64,000 nucleotides of DNA. Origin: an uncultured Devosia sp. GTDB taxonomy: Bacteria; Pseudomonadota; Alphaproteobacteria; Rhizobiales; Devosiaceae. The stretch's first letter is position 1; every line of letters starts with the position of its first letter. Positions 26,422 through 34,871 of this stretch are shown here, in pieces. The translations under genes and the position numbers were made by a program. The stretch is from the NCBI RefSeq assembly GCF_946479885.1, contig NZ_CAMLHM010000009.1, positions 23,232 to 87,231 of the forward strand, written 5' to 3'. The notes under the pieces were generated by a model. That model made no database searches. It saw only the letters and a program-made list of their open reading frames with translations, and was not told where the DNA came from.

Positions 26422-27852
26422 ATGAAAGCCGAACGCCGCGTTTTGCCCAGCCGATTCTCCGGCCTCTCGATCAAGCTCATCGCCACCATTATCGCGGTGA
26501 TACTTCTGGTCGAGATCGTGGTCTATCTGCCCTCGCTTGCTGCTTTCCGCGCGAGCTGGCTCGACGACCGGCTGCGCGTCGGCGTGGTCGCGGCCCGCGT
26601 CCTCGATGCCGTTCCCGATGTCATGGCGGTGCCGCGCGAACTGACCGATCGGCTGCTGACCTCGGCCGGCGCCAATGCCATCGTCTATCGCCGCCAGGGC
26701 CAGAGCCAGCTGATCGAGCTGGCCAGCCCCGTGCGGCCCGATCTCGTGGTCACCGCCGACATGCGCCAGGCCGATCTGATGACGCTGATATCGGGCGCAC
26801 TCGACACGCTCTTCGCCGATCCCGACCGCACCCTGCGCATTGTCGGCCAGGGCGATCTGGACGACAGCCTGGTTGAATTGCTCATGTCCGAACGCCCGCT
26901 GCGTCAGGACATGCTGGCCTATTCCCGCCAGATCGGCATCGTCTCGCTCGCCATCGCCGCCATTACCGCGGTGGCGCTCTATCTTCTGGCCAGCTACCTC
27001 TTCATCTATCCGGTGCGCCGGCTGACGCAGAACATGCTCGCCTTCCGCCAGGAACCCGAAAACGCCACCCGCATCATCATACCGTCCGCCCGGCGCGACG
27101 AAATCGGCACCGTCGAGCGTGAGCTGGCGGCGATGGAATCCGATCTCTTCTCCATGCTGCGCCAGCGCCGGCATCTGGCCGACCTCGGCCTGGCCGTGGC
27201 CAAGATCAACCACGATCTGCGCAACACCCTGACCTCGGCGCAATTGCTGTCCGACCAGGTGGCGACGCTCGATGATCCCAAGGTGCAGCGGCTGGCCCCG
27301 CGACTCGTCACCACGCTCGACAAGGCCATCGGCTTCGCCCAGTCCGTGCTCGATTATGGCCGGGAAACCGCGGCGCCGCCCATCATGGCGCCGACCGTCA
27401 TTGCCACCCTGGTCGACGACGCGGCCTTCGAGGCCAGGCTGGTCGGTCATCCCGTCATCGCCTTCACCAATGCCACGCCCGACATTCTCATGCTCAATGT
27501 CGATGCGGGCCAACTGGGTCGGGTGCTGCTCAATCTGCTCAAGAATGCCCGCGAGGCGCTGGAGGCGGCCGGGAGCACCATCGCCGCGCCGGAGGTATCG
27601 GTCACCGCGAGCCAGGATGCCGAGGCCGTCACCATCGCCGTCAGCGACAATGGCCCCGGCCTGGCCCCGCGCGCCCGCGCCAATCTCTTCGTCGCCTTCG
27701 AGGGTTCGGCCCGATCCGGCGGCACCGGGCTGGGCCTCGCCATCGCCCGCGAAATCACCGAGGCGCATGGCGGGCGGCTGCTCTTGGCCGAGCAGCCGCA
27801 GGGCACCCGGTTCGAGCTGATTTTCCCGGTCAGCCTGCTTGTCCGGCCCTGA
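26422..27852 (+). CDS. Membrane sensor histidine kinase, orphan
   Basis: A 476-residue two-component kinase. TM1 is at about residues 17-39 and TM2 at about 172-195, with a periplasmic sensor of roughly 130 residues between. A HAMP linker follows (YPVRRLTQNMLAFRQ), then the dimerisation helix with the phospho-acceptor His264 in AKINHDLRNTLTSAQLL. The ATPase domain has N-box NLLKNAREALEAAG, G1 SDNGPGL and G2 GGTGLGLAIAREI. No response regulator is adjacent; the neighbour upstream is a flavoprotein and downstream is tRNA-Arg. It starts about 50 bp after the flavoprotein stop and may be co-transcribed with it. Confidence 0.92.
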   Translation: MKAERRVLPSRFSGLSIKLIATIIAVILLVEIVVYLPSLAAFRASWLDDRLRVGVVAARVLDAVPDVMAVPRELTDRLLTSAGANAIVYRRQGQSQLIELASPVRPDLVVTADMRQADLMTLISGALDTLFADPDRTLRIVGQGDLDDSLVELLMSERPLRQDMLAYSRQIGIVSLAIAAITAVALYLLASYLFIYPVRRLTQNMLAFRQEPENATRIIIPSARRDEIGTVERELAAMESDLFSMLRQRRHLADLGLAVAKINHDLRNTLTSAQLLSDQVATLDDPKVQRLAPRLVTTLDKAIGFAQSVLDYGRETAAPPIMAPTVIATLVDDAAFEARLVGHPVIAFTNATPDILMLNVDAGQLGRVLLNLLKNAREALEAAGSTIAAPEVSVTASQDAEAVTIAVSDNGPGLAPRARANLFVAFEGSARSGGTGLGLAIAREITEAHGGRLLLAEQPQGTRFELIFPVSLLVRP

Positions 27853-27887
27853 TGCCGGCCTCTGGCGAAAAACTGTCATCTGCGCGC

Positions 27888-27916
27888 TTGCCAAGCCGGA
27901 ACCGCCCATGTATGGG
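27888..27916 (+). promoter_or_regulatory. Possible tRNA-Arg promoter
   Basis: TTGCCA (27888-27893), 17 bases, then TATGGG (27911-27916), about 65 bp before the tRNA. The match is modest. Confidence 0.3.
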
Positions 27917-27981
27917 TTGCGCCGCTTCAGGACGTTGAGCGTTTCGCCTCCGCCCTGAACCGCCGATCCTGTCGGCAGTGC

Positions 27982-28058
27982 GCGCCCTTAGCTCAGCTGG
28001 ATAGAGCACCAGACTACGAATCTGGGGGTCAGGAGTTCGAATCTCTTAGGGCGCGCCA
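27982..28058 (+). tRNA. tRNA-Arg (anticodon ACG), CCA encoded
   Basis: The 77-nt cloverleaf folds fully. The acceptor is GCGCCCT paired with AGGGCGC, the D arm GCTC/GAGC, the anticodon stem CCAGA/TCTGG with loop CTACGAA, and the T arm AGGAG/CTCTT around TTCGAAT with one G-U. The discriminator is G and the CCA end is encoded. Anticodon ACG (read as ICG after deamination) decodes CGU/CGC/CGA. No integrase or 3'-end duplicate is nearby, so it is not occupied by an element here. Confidence 0.97.
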
Positions 28059-28130
28059 AATCTTCTCTCAACGACATCGACGCCTCGGCCGTCATTAAGG
28101 CTGCGATAGCCGCTCCGTCGTTGGCGGCGA

Positions 28131-29957
28131 CTAGAACTCGTCCCAGTCCGCCTTGATCGCCGTGTTGCCGCGGCTGAGATAGGTGGCCGCCGCCGATTTG
28201 ACCCGCGCCTGTGCCTTGGCCGCGGGAGCGGGGCTGGCCGCGCGGGCCGGTTGCCGGCGCTCCGGCAGGGGCGCCTCGCCGTCAACGATAAAAACTTCCA
28301 CGATCTGGTCGAGTTCGCGTGCCTGCGCCTCGGTCTGCTCGATCGCGGCATTGGTCTCCTCGACCAGTGCCGAATTGTGCTGGGTCATTTCATCCATCTG
28401 GCGGATGGCCGTGGTGACTTCCGAGATGGCGCCCGATTGCGCCCGCGTCGCCTGGGTAATGCCGTCGGTGAGCTGGGTGCTCTCCCTGATGCCATCGAGC
28501 ATGGCCGCCAGCTTGCTGGTGGCTTCGGCCACCAGGCGGCTGCCGCCGGACACTTCGGTGGCCGATTGTTCGATCAGGATCTTGACCTCCGATGACGCGC
28601 TGGCCGCCGACTGGGCCAGCCGCCGCACTTCCACGGCCACCACGGCAAAGCCCTTGCCGGCGTCTCCGGCCCGCGCCGCTTCCACCGACGCATTGAGCGC
28701 CAGAAGGTTGGTCTGGAAGGCGATGTCGTCGATCATGCCGATGATATTGGAGATCTTGCCCGACGAGGTGGAGATGCGCTCCATCGCCGCGTTGGACTGC
28801 TTCATCACCTCGCCGGTCTCTTCGGCGGTGTGGGACACTTGCTGGGCCTTGGTGTTGGCCTGGTCCGCGCGGCGGGCATTTTCGCCGACGGTGGTGGCCA
28901 GCTGCTCCATGGCCGCAGTGGTCTCTTCGATCGCCGCCGCCTGCTTGGTGGTGCGCTCGCTGAGATCGTTTGCCCCGGTCAGGATTTCCTCAGTCGCGGT
29001 GCGCAAGGCCCGGGACGTATCGCGCAGCCGGCTGACGATGCCCGAGAACTTTGCCACGGTCTCGTTGAATGCCGTGCGGACTTCTTCGAGCTCGCCGATG
29101 AACCTGGTGTCGATCCGCGCCGTCAGGTCGCCGCCCGCGAGCTTCTCCAGCCCAATGCCAAGCAGGTTGACTGCTGACTTCCGGCCGGTGACGTCGGTGG
29201 CAAATTTCACCACCTTGTAGGGTTTGCCGTTGAGGTCGAGGATCGGGTTGTACGACGCCTGGATCCAGACCTCCCGGCCGCCCTTGCCCAGGCGCAGATA
29301 TTCGGCGGCCTGGTATTCGCCCCGGCCCAATCCGTCCCAGAAGCGGCGATATTCGTCGCTGTTGGCATAGCTGGGTTCAACGAACATCCGGTGGTGGCGC
29401 CCCTGGATTTCACTCAGTTGATAGCCCAGGGCGGCGCAGAAATTGGCGTTGGCGGTCAGCACCTCGCCGGCCATGTTGAATTCGATCACCGCCTGGGATT
29501 TCGCAATGGCTGCCAATTGGCCCTGGGCGTCGGCGGCGGCCAGCTTCTGCGCCGTCACGTCGCTCGCGATCTTGACCACCCTGCTCAGCTTGCCATTGGC
29601 ATCAAAGACGGGGTTGTACGAGGCCTGGATCCAGACCTCCCGGCCGCCCTTGCCGACCCGCTTATACTCGGCGGCGTCGAATTGGCCCTTGCGCAGCCGC
29701 TCCCAGAACGCCTGGTACTCGGCGCTTGCCGCATAGGCAGGCTCGACGAACATCCGGTGGTGCTGGCCGACAATCTCGGCCAGTTCATAGCCCAGCAGGC
29801 TGAGGAAATTGGCATTGGCCCGTATCACCGTGCCGTCGAGATTGAACTCGATGATCGCCTGCGAGTTCGAGATCGCCTCGAGTGCCGCGTGATCTGCCAA
29901 TAGCGCCGCGGCCTTTGCGCCGCCAAGCATACCGAACGCCATTTTCGGTTTCCTCAT
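28131..29957 (-). CDS. Soluble methyl-accepting chemotaxis protein with two PAS domains
   Basis: A 608-residue chemoreceptor without transmembrane segments. Two consecutive PAS domains (about 24-140 and 146-262) are near copies. Both contain [15 protein letters not shown] and [15 protein letters not shown], as in BdlA-like receptors. A HAMP-like segment follows, then the signalling coiled coil with the conserved tip [22 protein letters not shown]. The protein ends in KADWDEF, resembling the C-terminal pentapeptide (NWETF type) that tethers the methyltransferase CheR and methylesterase CheB. It probably senses redox or an internal ligand through PAS-bound cofactor. No che genes are adjacent. 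Confidence 0.93.
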   Translation of the reverse strand: MRKPKMAFGMLGGAKAAALLADHAALEAISNSQAIIEFNLDGTVIRANANFLSLLGYELAEIVGQHHRMFVEPAYAASAEYQAFWERLRKGQFDAAEYKRVGKGGREVWIQASYNPVFDANGKLSRVVKIASDVTAQKLAAADAQGQLAAIAKSQAVIEFNMAGEVLTANANFCAALGYQLSEIQGRHHRMFVEPSYANSDEYRRFWDGLGRGEYQAAEYLRLGKGGREVWIQASYNPILDLNGKPYKVVKFATDVTGRKSAVNLLGIGLEKLAGGDLTARIDTRFIGELEEVRTAFNETVAKFSGIVSRLRDTSRALRTATEEILTGANDLSERTTKQAAAIEETTAAMEQLATTVGENARRADQANTKAQQVSHTAEETGEVMKQSNAAMERISTSSGKISNIIGMIDDIAFQTNLLALNASVEAARAGDAGKGFAVVAVEVRRLAQSAASASSEVKILIEQSATEVSGGSRLVAEATSKLAAMLDGIRESTQLTDGITQATRAQSGAISEVTTAIRQMDEMTQHNSALVEETNAAIEQTEAQARELDQIVEVFIVDGEAPLPERRQPARAASPAPAAKAQARVKSAAATYLSRGNTAIKADWDEF

Positions 29958-30041
29958 CCAAAGGTCAATGAAACCTAAATACCTGCCGTGGACGAATTTA
30001 TTGTTAACGACCTCTTGCCATTGCCACCACGCCGCGCAGGC

Positions 30042-30899
30042 CTAGCCTGCAAAGATGCTCACCGGCACGCCGGGCGTCTCGGTTCGGAAACTGACAATGC
30101 CGTCGCGCCCCGCCTCGTCCGATCCGGAATTGAGGCTGGTTACGAAGATGGTTCGCCCGTCAGCCCCGCCAAAGCAGGGCATGGTCGGGTGCTGCAGCGG
30201 CAGGTCCACCCAGCCGAGCAGGGCGCCGTCGGCCGAAAAGCGATTGATGCGCCCGGCTGACGGACCCGCCGACCAGTAGATACCGTCCTCATCGCAGGCG
30301 CCGCCATCGGGCCTGCCATTAGGCAGGTCCTGGTCGCGCAGCCGGCGCCGGTTGGACACCGCCCCGCTGGCGGCGTCGAAATCCCAGCAGTCGAGCCACA
30401 TCCCGCCACGCGAATCCGAATGGTAGAGCCGGGTGCACGCCGCGTTCCAGGCGAGACCGTTGGAGATGGCGATGCCCTCGGCGATTGTCCGCACCGAGCC
30501 GTCCGGCCCGACGCGATAGAGCTTTGCCGCGTCGCCATCGGCGTCCATGCTGCCGACCCAGAACGCCCCATCAGGCCCCACCTTGCCATCGTTGAGGCGC
30601 ATCGACGACTTGGCATGGGTCACCGACGCCACGATCGTGCGGGCGCCGCTTTGCGGGTCAAACAGCACCACATCGCTGCGCAGGGCCACCACCAGCCTGC
30701 CATTGCGGGCCAGTCCGAAGCTGGGCACCGGTTCGCCGAAGGTCCAGCTCTGGCGGGCGCCGCTGGCCAGGTCCAGCGCGTGGATCACCCCGGCGGGGAT
30801 ATCGCACCATAGCAGGCGCTGCCGGTCCGCGTCCCAGACCGGGCTCTCGCCCACCCCGAAGCGCTCCCGCACGACGAAGCTGATCTCAGGCTGGGTCAT
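30042..30899 (-). CDS. SMP-30/gluconolactonase family sugar lactonase
   Basis: A 285-residue six-bladed propeller lactonase. The metal ligands expected for the family are visible: Glu18 in FGVGESPVWD, an Asn in RLNDGKVGPDG, Asn in AISNGLAW and Asp in RPDGGACDEDGIYW. Family members hydrolyse aldono- or aldaro-lactones with Ca2+ or Zn2+. It overlaps the upstream FadR-type regulator by 4 bp and lies in a hexuronate-oxidation locus. An aldarolactone produced by the uronate dehydrogenase at 34047 is therefore a plausible substrate, although arabino- or galactono-lactone cannot be excluded. Confidence 0.88.
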   Translation of the reverse strand: MTQPEISFVVRERFGVGESPVWDADRQRLLWCDIPAGVIHALDLASGARQSWTFGEPVPSFGLARNGRLVVALRSDVVLFDPQSGARTIVASVTHAKSSMRLNDGKVGPDGAFWVGSMDADGDAAKLYRVGPDGSVRTIAEGIAISNGLAWNAACTRLYHSDSRGGMWLDCWDFDAASGAVSNRRRLRDQDLPNGRPDGGACDEDGIYWSAGPSAGRINRFSADGALLGWVDLPLQHPTMPCFGGADGRTIFVTSLNSGSDEAGRDGIVSFRTETPGVPVSIFAG

Positions 30900-31627
30900 G
30901 GCGTCTCGCTGTCGAGGTCATGCGCCAGGCTCCATTCGCGATAGCGCCGCCGGCCGCCCTCCAGATGCTGCCGCATCGCCGCCCTGGCATCGTCGGCGCG
31001 CCGCTCGCTGATGGCGTCGAAGATGCGCCGATGCTCGCTCTGGATATTGTCGAGAAATTCGGCCTTGTCCTTCTCGTCGGTGAAGCTGGCGCGCAGCGCG
31101 CGGCGCGGGATCAGCCGCTCCCCCATCTCGTCGACAAACAGGCGAAACCGCGTATTGTTGGTGGCGTCGGCAATGGCGCGGTGAAAGCTGCGATCGGCGT
31201 CGGTGGCCAGCGTATTGTCCTCCAGGTGCCGGGCGAACTGGCTCATCGCCTGTTCCATGCGCAGCAGATTGGTTTCGGTGCGGCGCTCGGCCGCCAGGCC
31301 CGCTGCCTCGATTTCGACGCTCATGCGGAATTCCATGAAGTCGAGCACCTCGCCGATGTCCTGGGGCGCTTCCATCAGCATTGAGCCGCCCACCGGCTTG
31401 GGCGGCTCGCTGACATAGACGCCGCTGCCACGCAGCGAGCGCAGCCGTCCTTCGGCCTTGAGGCTGGCAATCGCTTCGCGCACCACGGTGCGGCTTACCG
31501 AGAACCGCGCGCACAATTGGTCCGATGGCGGCAGCTTGTCGCCGGGCTGCAACCCGTCCTCGGCGATCAGTCGGACCAGGCCGGTTTTGACCCGATCGGT
31601 CAGCCGCGGGGCTTCGATTTCCGCCAT
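30896..31627 (-). CDS. GntR family regulator, FadR subfamily (FCD domain)
   Basis: A 243-residue repressor-type regulator. The winged helix (RLIAEDGLQPGDKLPPSDQLCARFSVSRTVVREAIASLKAEGRLRSLRGSGVYV) occupies residues 12-70. The FCD all-helical effector domain follows, with conserved acid and His metal-site residues near FMEFRMSVEIEAAGLAAER, DRSFHRAIADATNN and EHRRIFDAI. FadR-subfamily proteins often sense sugar acids. It is coupled to the lactonase (ATGA overlap) and diverges from the UxuA-like gene, so it most likely governs this locus. AGGCGAGA precedes the ATG. Confidence 0.92.
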   Translation of the reverse strand: MAEIEAPRLTDRVKTGLVRLIAEDGLQPGDKLPPSDQLCARFSVSRTVVREAIASLKAEGRLRSLRGSGVYVSEPPKPVGGSMLMEAPQDIGEVLDFMEFRMSVEIEAAGLAAERRTETNLLRMEQAMSQFARHLEDNTLATDADRSFHRAIADATNNTRFRLFVDEMGERLIPRRALRASFTDEKDKAEFLDNIQSEHRRIFDAISERRADDARAAMRQHLEGGRRRYREWSLAHDLDSETP

Positions 31628-31655
31628 AGTCTCGCCTGCCCCTCACCTGCGTCTC

Positions 31656-31819
31656 ATGCGTGTCGCATCATGTGAACCTATTGGCCCGACATGCGGCAGT
31701 ACATCGAATGGCATGTTACGCAAATCTGTCATCCTGCGGTAGCTGCCACAGCCTTCGTTCCCACGCAAAACACCGCTTCTGAGCATTCTGCTTGTAGCAA
31801 GGCAAAATCTTTCATACAA
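31656..31819. promoter_or_regulatory. Divergent regulatory region with candidate GntR half-sites
   Basis: The 227-bp AT-richer gap between the regulator and the UxuA-like gene contains ATGCG-TGT-CGCAT (31656-31668), a TTGTA...TACAA inverted pair (31792-31819) and a GTATGA half-site on the minus strand (31812-31817). The same GTATGA hexamer recurs in the kdgD/udh gap. Binding is inferred only. Confidence 0.35.
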
Positions 31820-31854
31820 CTTTTGAGAAATCAAAAAACGTACGAGGTCGGTCA

Positions 31855-32862
31855 ATGTATGTGGGCACCCAACTGAGTGGCAACGACGTCGAACGACTGG
31901 GCGATCGCTACCTGCGGCAGCTTGCGCAACTGGGCCTTGTCCACGTCTGCATCGATCCACCCGGCAGCGCCTATGGCTGGACGCGCGACGTGCTGCGCCG
32001 CCACATCGATCGCGTAGAGGCGGCGGGCCTCGTCCTCGACATGGTACAATTACCGCTCCCGTCCTCGGGCATCGACAAGCCCCATGGCGCGCCCGGCATC
32101 GTGCTGGGTGAGGCGGAGCGGGATCGTGAGATCGACGGCATTTGTCGCCTGATCGAAGATCTCAGCGCCATGGGCATCGGCGCCGCCAAGTACAATTTCA
32201 ACCTGCTGGGTATTCCGCGGACGCCGTCAGAACGGGGTCGCGGTGGCGCCATCATGTCGACCTTCCGCGCCGATCAGGCCGCCGATAGCGACGTTCCCAC
32301 GCGGGCAGGGCAGGTCAGTGCCGACCAGATGTGGGAGCGCATCACCTACTTCCTCGAGCGCGTGGTGCCGGTCGCTGAAGCCAGCAAGTTGCGCCTGGCC
32401 TGCCATCCGCATGATCCGATGACCCCGCCCGGCTACAAGGGCATGGAGCACCGCGTGCTGAGCACCGCCGAGGGTCTCAAGAAGTTCGTTTCCATCGCCG
32501 AAAGCCCCTATCATGGGCTCAATTTCTGCCAGGGCACCATCGCTGAAAGCCTCGAGAATCCGCGCGAGGAGATTGGCGACATCATCCGCTGGTTCGGCGA
32601 GCGCAAGAAGATCTTCAACGTCCACTTCCGCAACATCAAGGGCGGGCGCTACTCGTTTACCGAGGAATTCGCCGATGCCGGCGACATGGACATGCCGGCC
32701 GCGCTCCGCCTCTACAAGGAGCTGGGCGTCGACTGCATGATCATGCCCGACCATGTGCCCGAGATCGACGGCGAGGCGCCCTTCGAAACCGCCTTCGCCT
32801 TCAGCTTCGGCTACATCATCGCCTTGTTCCAGGCCAATGGTTGGGACCCTTACGGGCGGTAA
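31855..32862 (+). CDS. Mannonate dehydratase-like TIM-barrel protein (UxuA family)
   Basis: A 335-residue protein with UxuA-type motifs: GIGAAKYNFNLLGIPRTP, RLACHPHDPMTPPGYKGMEHRVLS and LNFCQGTIAESLENP, then IFNVHFRNIKGG and MIMPDHVPEIDG. The His, Cys and Asp residues in these motifs are the usual metal-binding set. Mannonate dehydratase converts D-mannonate to 2-keto-3-deoxygluconate. The protein is shorter than E. coli UxuA (about 394), and its neighbours belong to the oxidative uronate route, so the true substrate may be another aldonate. It diverges from the FadR-type regulator; GAGG lies before the ATG. Confidence 0.8.
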   Translation: MYVGTQLSGNDVERLGDRYLRQLAQLGLVHVCIDPPGSAYGWTRDVLRRHIDRVEAAGLVLDMVQLPLPSSGIDKPHGAPGIVLGEAERDREIDGICRLIEDLSAMGIGAAKYNFNLLGIPRTPSERGRGGAIMSTFRADQAADSDVPTRAGQVSADQMWERITYFLERVVPVAEASKLRLACHPHDPMTPPGYKGMEHRVLSTAEGLKKFVSIAESPYHGLNFCQGTIAESLENPREEIGDIIRWFGERKKIFNVHFRNIKGGRYSFTEEFADAGDMDMPAALRLYKELGVDCMIMPDHVPEIDGEAPFETAFAFSFGYIIALFQANGWDPYGR

Positions 32863-32883
32863 ACTCCCCGATCAATTGCCTCT

Positions 32884-32930
32884 CAGTCGACACCCTCCCC
32901 CTTGCGGGGAGGGATCAAGGGTGGGGGAGG
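32884..32930. repeat. Single family B palindromic repeat
   Basis: CAGTCGACACCCTCCCCC... followed by ATCAAGGGTGGGGG, a lone copy between convergent genes, lacking an opposing partner. Confidence 0.75.
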
Positions 32931-32976
32931 TTTGGGCTGGAAAGCTGGTCTTATCGAGGAGTCAAAGGTCAGGCCG

Positions 32977-33897
32977 TCAGCTATGCGCGGCAATCAGCGC
33001 GGCGAGCGTCTCCCGCTCTTCGGCATTGAGCTCGGTCAGCGGCGTCCGCACCTTGCCCGCCGGTTTGCCGACGATCTCGGCGCCTGCCTTGATCAGCGAT
33101 ACGGCATAGCCGCGCTTGCGGTCGCGCAGGGCGATCAGCGGCAGGTAGAAACTCCTCAGCAGGGTCTGGACGGTCTCGTTGTCGCGCTGGCGCACGGCGG
33201 TGTAGAAGCGCAGCGCCAGCTCCGGCACGAAGTTGAACACGGCTGAGGAATAGGTGGTGACGCCCATTTCGAGATAGGGCTGCGCAAACACTTCGGCCGT
33301 TGGCAGGCCGCCGATATGCACCAGGCGATCGCCGACACGGCTGGCGATCTGGACCATCAGCTGCAGGTCGCCGATCCCGTCCTTGTAGCCGATCAGGTTG
33401 GGGCACATCTCGGCCAATCGCGCCAGCGAGTCCGGCGTCAGCCTGGTATTGTCGCGCGCATAATAGATCACGCCGATCCCCACCGCGTCGCAGATCGCCT
33501 TCATATGGGCGATGATGCCCTCCTGCTCGGCAAACATGAGGTAGTGGGGCAGCACCAGGATGCCCGCGGCGCCAGCCTTTTCGGCGCGCCGCGCCAGATC
33601 GACCGCCATGCGCGTGCCATAGCCGACGCCGGCCAGCACCGGGACGTCAGCCGAACTGTTGCGGACTGCTGTACCGATCACGGCATCATACTCGTCGTAA
33701 CCGATGGAAAAGAACTCGCCCGTACCGCCGGCCGCGAACAGTCCCGATGCCGGATGGGACGAGAGCCACTCCAGCCGCCCGGCATAGGAATCGCGGTCGA
33801 ACTCACCCGCCGCATCGAAGTCCGTCACCGGGAAGGACAGCAGGCCCGAGCCGATCTTGGCCTTGATTTCGTCTAGGGTCACGTTGGGCTCCTGCAT
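32977..33897 (-). CDS. kdgD: 5-dehydro-4-deoxyglucarate dehydratase
   Basis: A 306-residue class I aldolase-fold enzyme of the DHDPS/NAL family. The Schiff-base lysine is Lys172 in LIGYKDGIGDLQL, and the catalytic tyrosines are in GVIYYARDN (145/146). The glycine-rich GLFAAGGTGEFFS and the IGSGLLSFPVTDFDAAGEFD start are diagnostic of KdgD rather than DapA. It dehydrates and decarboxylates 5-keto-4-deoxy-D-glucarate to 2,5-dioxopentanoate in the oxidative uronate pathway. It diverges from the uronate dehydrogenase gene, sharing a short control region. Confidence 0.9.
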   Translation of the reverse strand: MQEPNVTLDEIKAKIGSGLLSFPVTDFDAAGEFDRDSYAGRLEWLSSHPASGLFAAGGTGEFFSIGYDEYDAVIGTAVRNSSADVPVLAGVGYGTRMAVDLARRAEKAGAAGILVLPHYLMFAEQEGIIAHMKAICDAVGIGVIYYARDNTRLTPDSLARLAEMCPNLIGYKDGIGDLQLMVQIASRVGDRLVHIGGLPTAEVFAQPYLEMGVTTYSSAVFNFVPELALRFYTAVRQRDNETVQTLLRSFYLPLIALRDRKRGYAVSLIKAGAEIVGKPAGKVRTPLTELNAEERETLAALIAAHS

Positions 33898-33907
33898 TCG
33901 ATAATTA

Positions 33908-34022
33908 GTATGACTGCTTTGATCTTGCCTCCGCCGGCAGACCCTGTCAACGGCGACAAACTGGCGCGATCCACAAAGAAGTATGATTCATAATTGACAG
34001 CCCCACAGCCCCATCCTAGGCA
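33908..34022. promoter_or_regulatory. kdgD/udh divergent control region
   Basis: TATGA-T-TCATA (33982-33992) is a perfect 11-bp palindrome directly before TTGACA (33994-33999), whose weak -10 partner TAGGCA is 17 bases on and serves udh. A second GTATGA half-site lies at 33908-33913 near the kdgD start. These suit a FadR-type regulator; the one at 30896 is the obvious candidate. Confidence 0.45.
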
Positions 34023-34046
34023 ATAACCCTCCGAAGGACCCAAACC

Positions 34047-34838
34047 ATGCCCAAAATCCTGTTGACCGGCGCCTCAGGTCAGCTCGGCACCCAGCTGCGC
34101 CACTGGTTCACGGCGCGGAACCGGGCGTTTCTTGCCACAGACATCGCCGCCCCTGCCGATGGCGCCAGGGTCGAGATCGCGGACGTGGCCGATCGTTCCG
34201 CCATCGACCGGCTGATGGGCCAGGACATTTCGGCCGTCGTCCATTTCGGCGGCATGGCCAGCGAGGCCGGCTGGCAAACCATGCTCGAGGCCAATATCAC
34301 GGGCACCTACAACGTCTTCGAAGCGGCCCGAAAGGCCGGTGTCACCCGTGTGATCTTCGCCTCGTCCTACCATGTGCAGGGGATGTATCCGACCAGTGAG
34401 GTACCGATCGCGCCGGAGGACCCCTATCGCCCGGACTCGCTCTATGGGGTCTCCAAGGCTTTTGGCGAAACCTTGAGCCGGCTCTATTTCGACAAGTTCG
34501 GCATCGAGTGCCTGGCCATCCGCATCTGCGCCGCCAGCAATCCCAGCAGCCCCCGCGATGCGCGGCTGTGGTTCAACCAGGACGACCTGTTGAGCCTGGT
34601 CGATCATGCCCTCGACGTGCCGGTACTGGGTCACCGGACCATGTTCGGCATCTCCGACAATCCCAACGCTTTCTACCGCAATCCGCCCGATGCCGATTTC
34701 GGCTGGTCGCCGCGGCATGGCGCACTTGAACTGGGCACGCCCGACCCGCGTGAGCCGCTCGATCCGGCCGATCCGCGCCAGCGTCTCACCGGTGGAGCCT
34801 TCACCCAGTGGGACCATCCTGACGACGAGGTGCGCTGA
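34047..34838 (+). CDS. udh: Uronate dehydrogenase (NAD-dependent)
   Basis: A 263-residue short-chain dehydrogenase/epimerase-fold enzyme that oxidises D-glucuronate or D-galacturonate to the aldarolactone with NAD+. The NAD motif is LLTGASGQLGTQL; the catalytic Tyr133 and Lys137 are in DSLYGVSKAFGE. FASSYHVQGMYP, RIC...P and the arginine-poor C-terminal segment align with characterised Agrobacterium/Pseudomonas uronate dehydrogenases (SSNHxxGxY, YGVSKxFGExLxRxYFDKFG). Its product feeds a lactonase (30042) and then, via a dehydratase, KdgD (32977). Confidence 0.88.
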   Translation: MPKILLTGASGQLGTQLRHWFTARNRAFLATDIAAPADGARVEIADVADRSAIDRLMGQDISAVVHFGGMASEAGWQTMLEANITGTYNVFEAARKAGVTRVIFASSYHVQGMYPTSEVPIAPEDPYRPDSLYGVSKAFGETLSRLYFDKFGIECLAIRICAASNPSSPRDARLWFNQDDLLSLVDHALDVPVLGHRTMFGISDNPNAFYRNPPDADFGWSPRHGALELGTPDPREPLDPADPRQRLTGGAFTQWDHPDDEVR

Positions 34839-34871
34839 GCCTGGCCACTAGGATACCGACGCCAGGATGGC

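Noticed and set aside
27982..28058. tRNA-Arg as an integration site of a genomic island
   Set aside because: No integrase gene, no duplicated tRNA 3' end and no change in base composition on either side.
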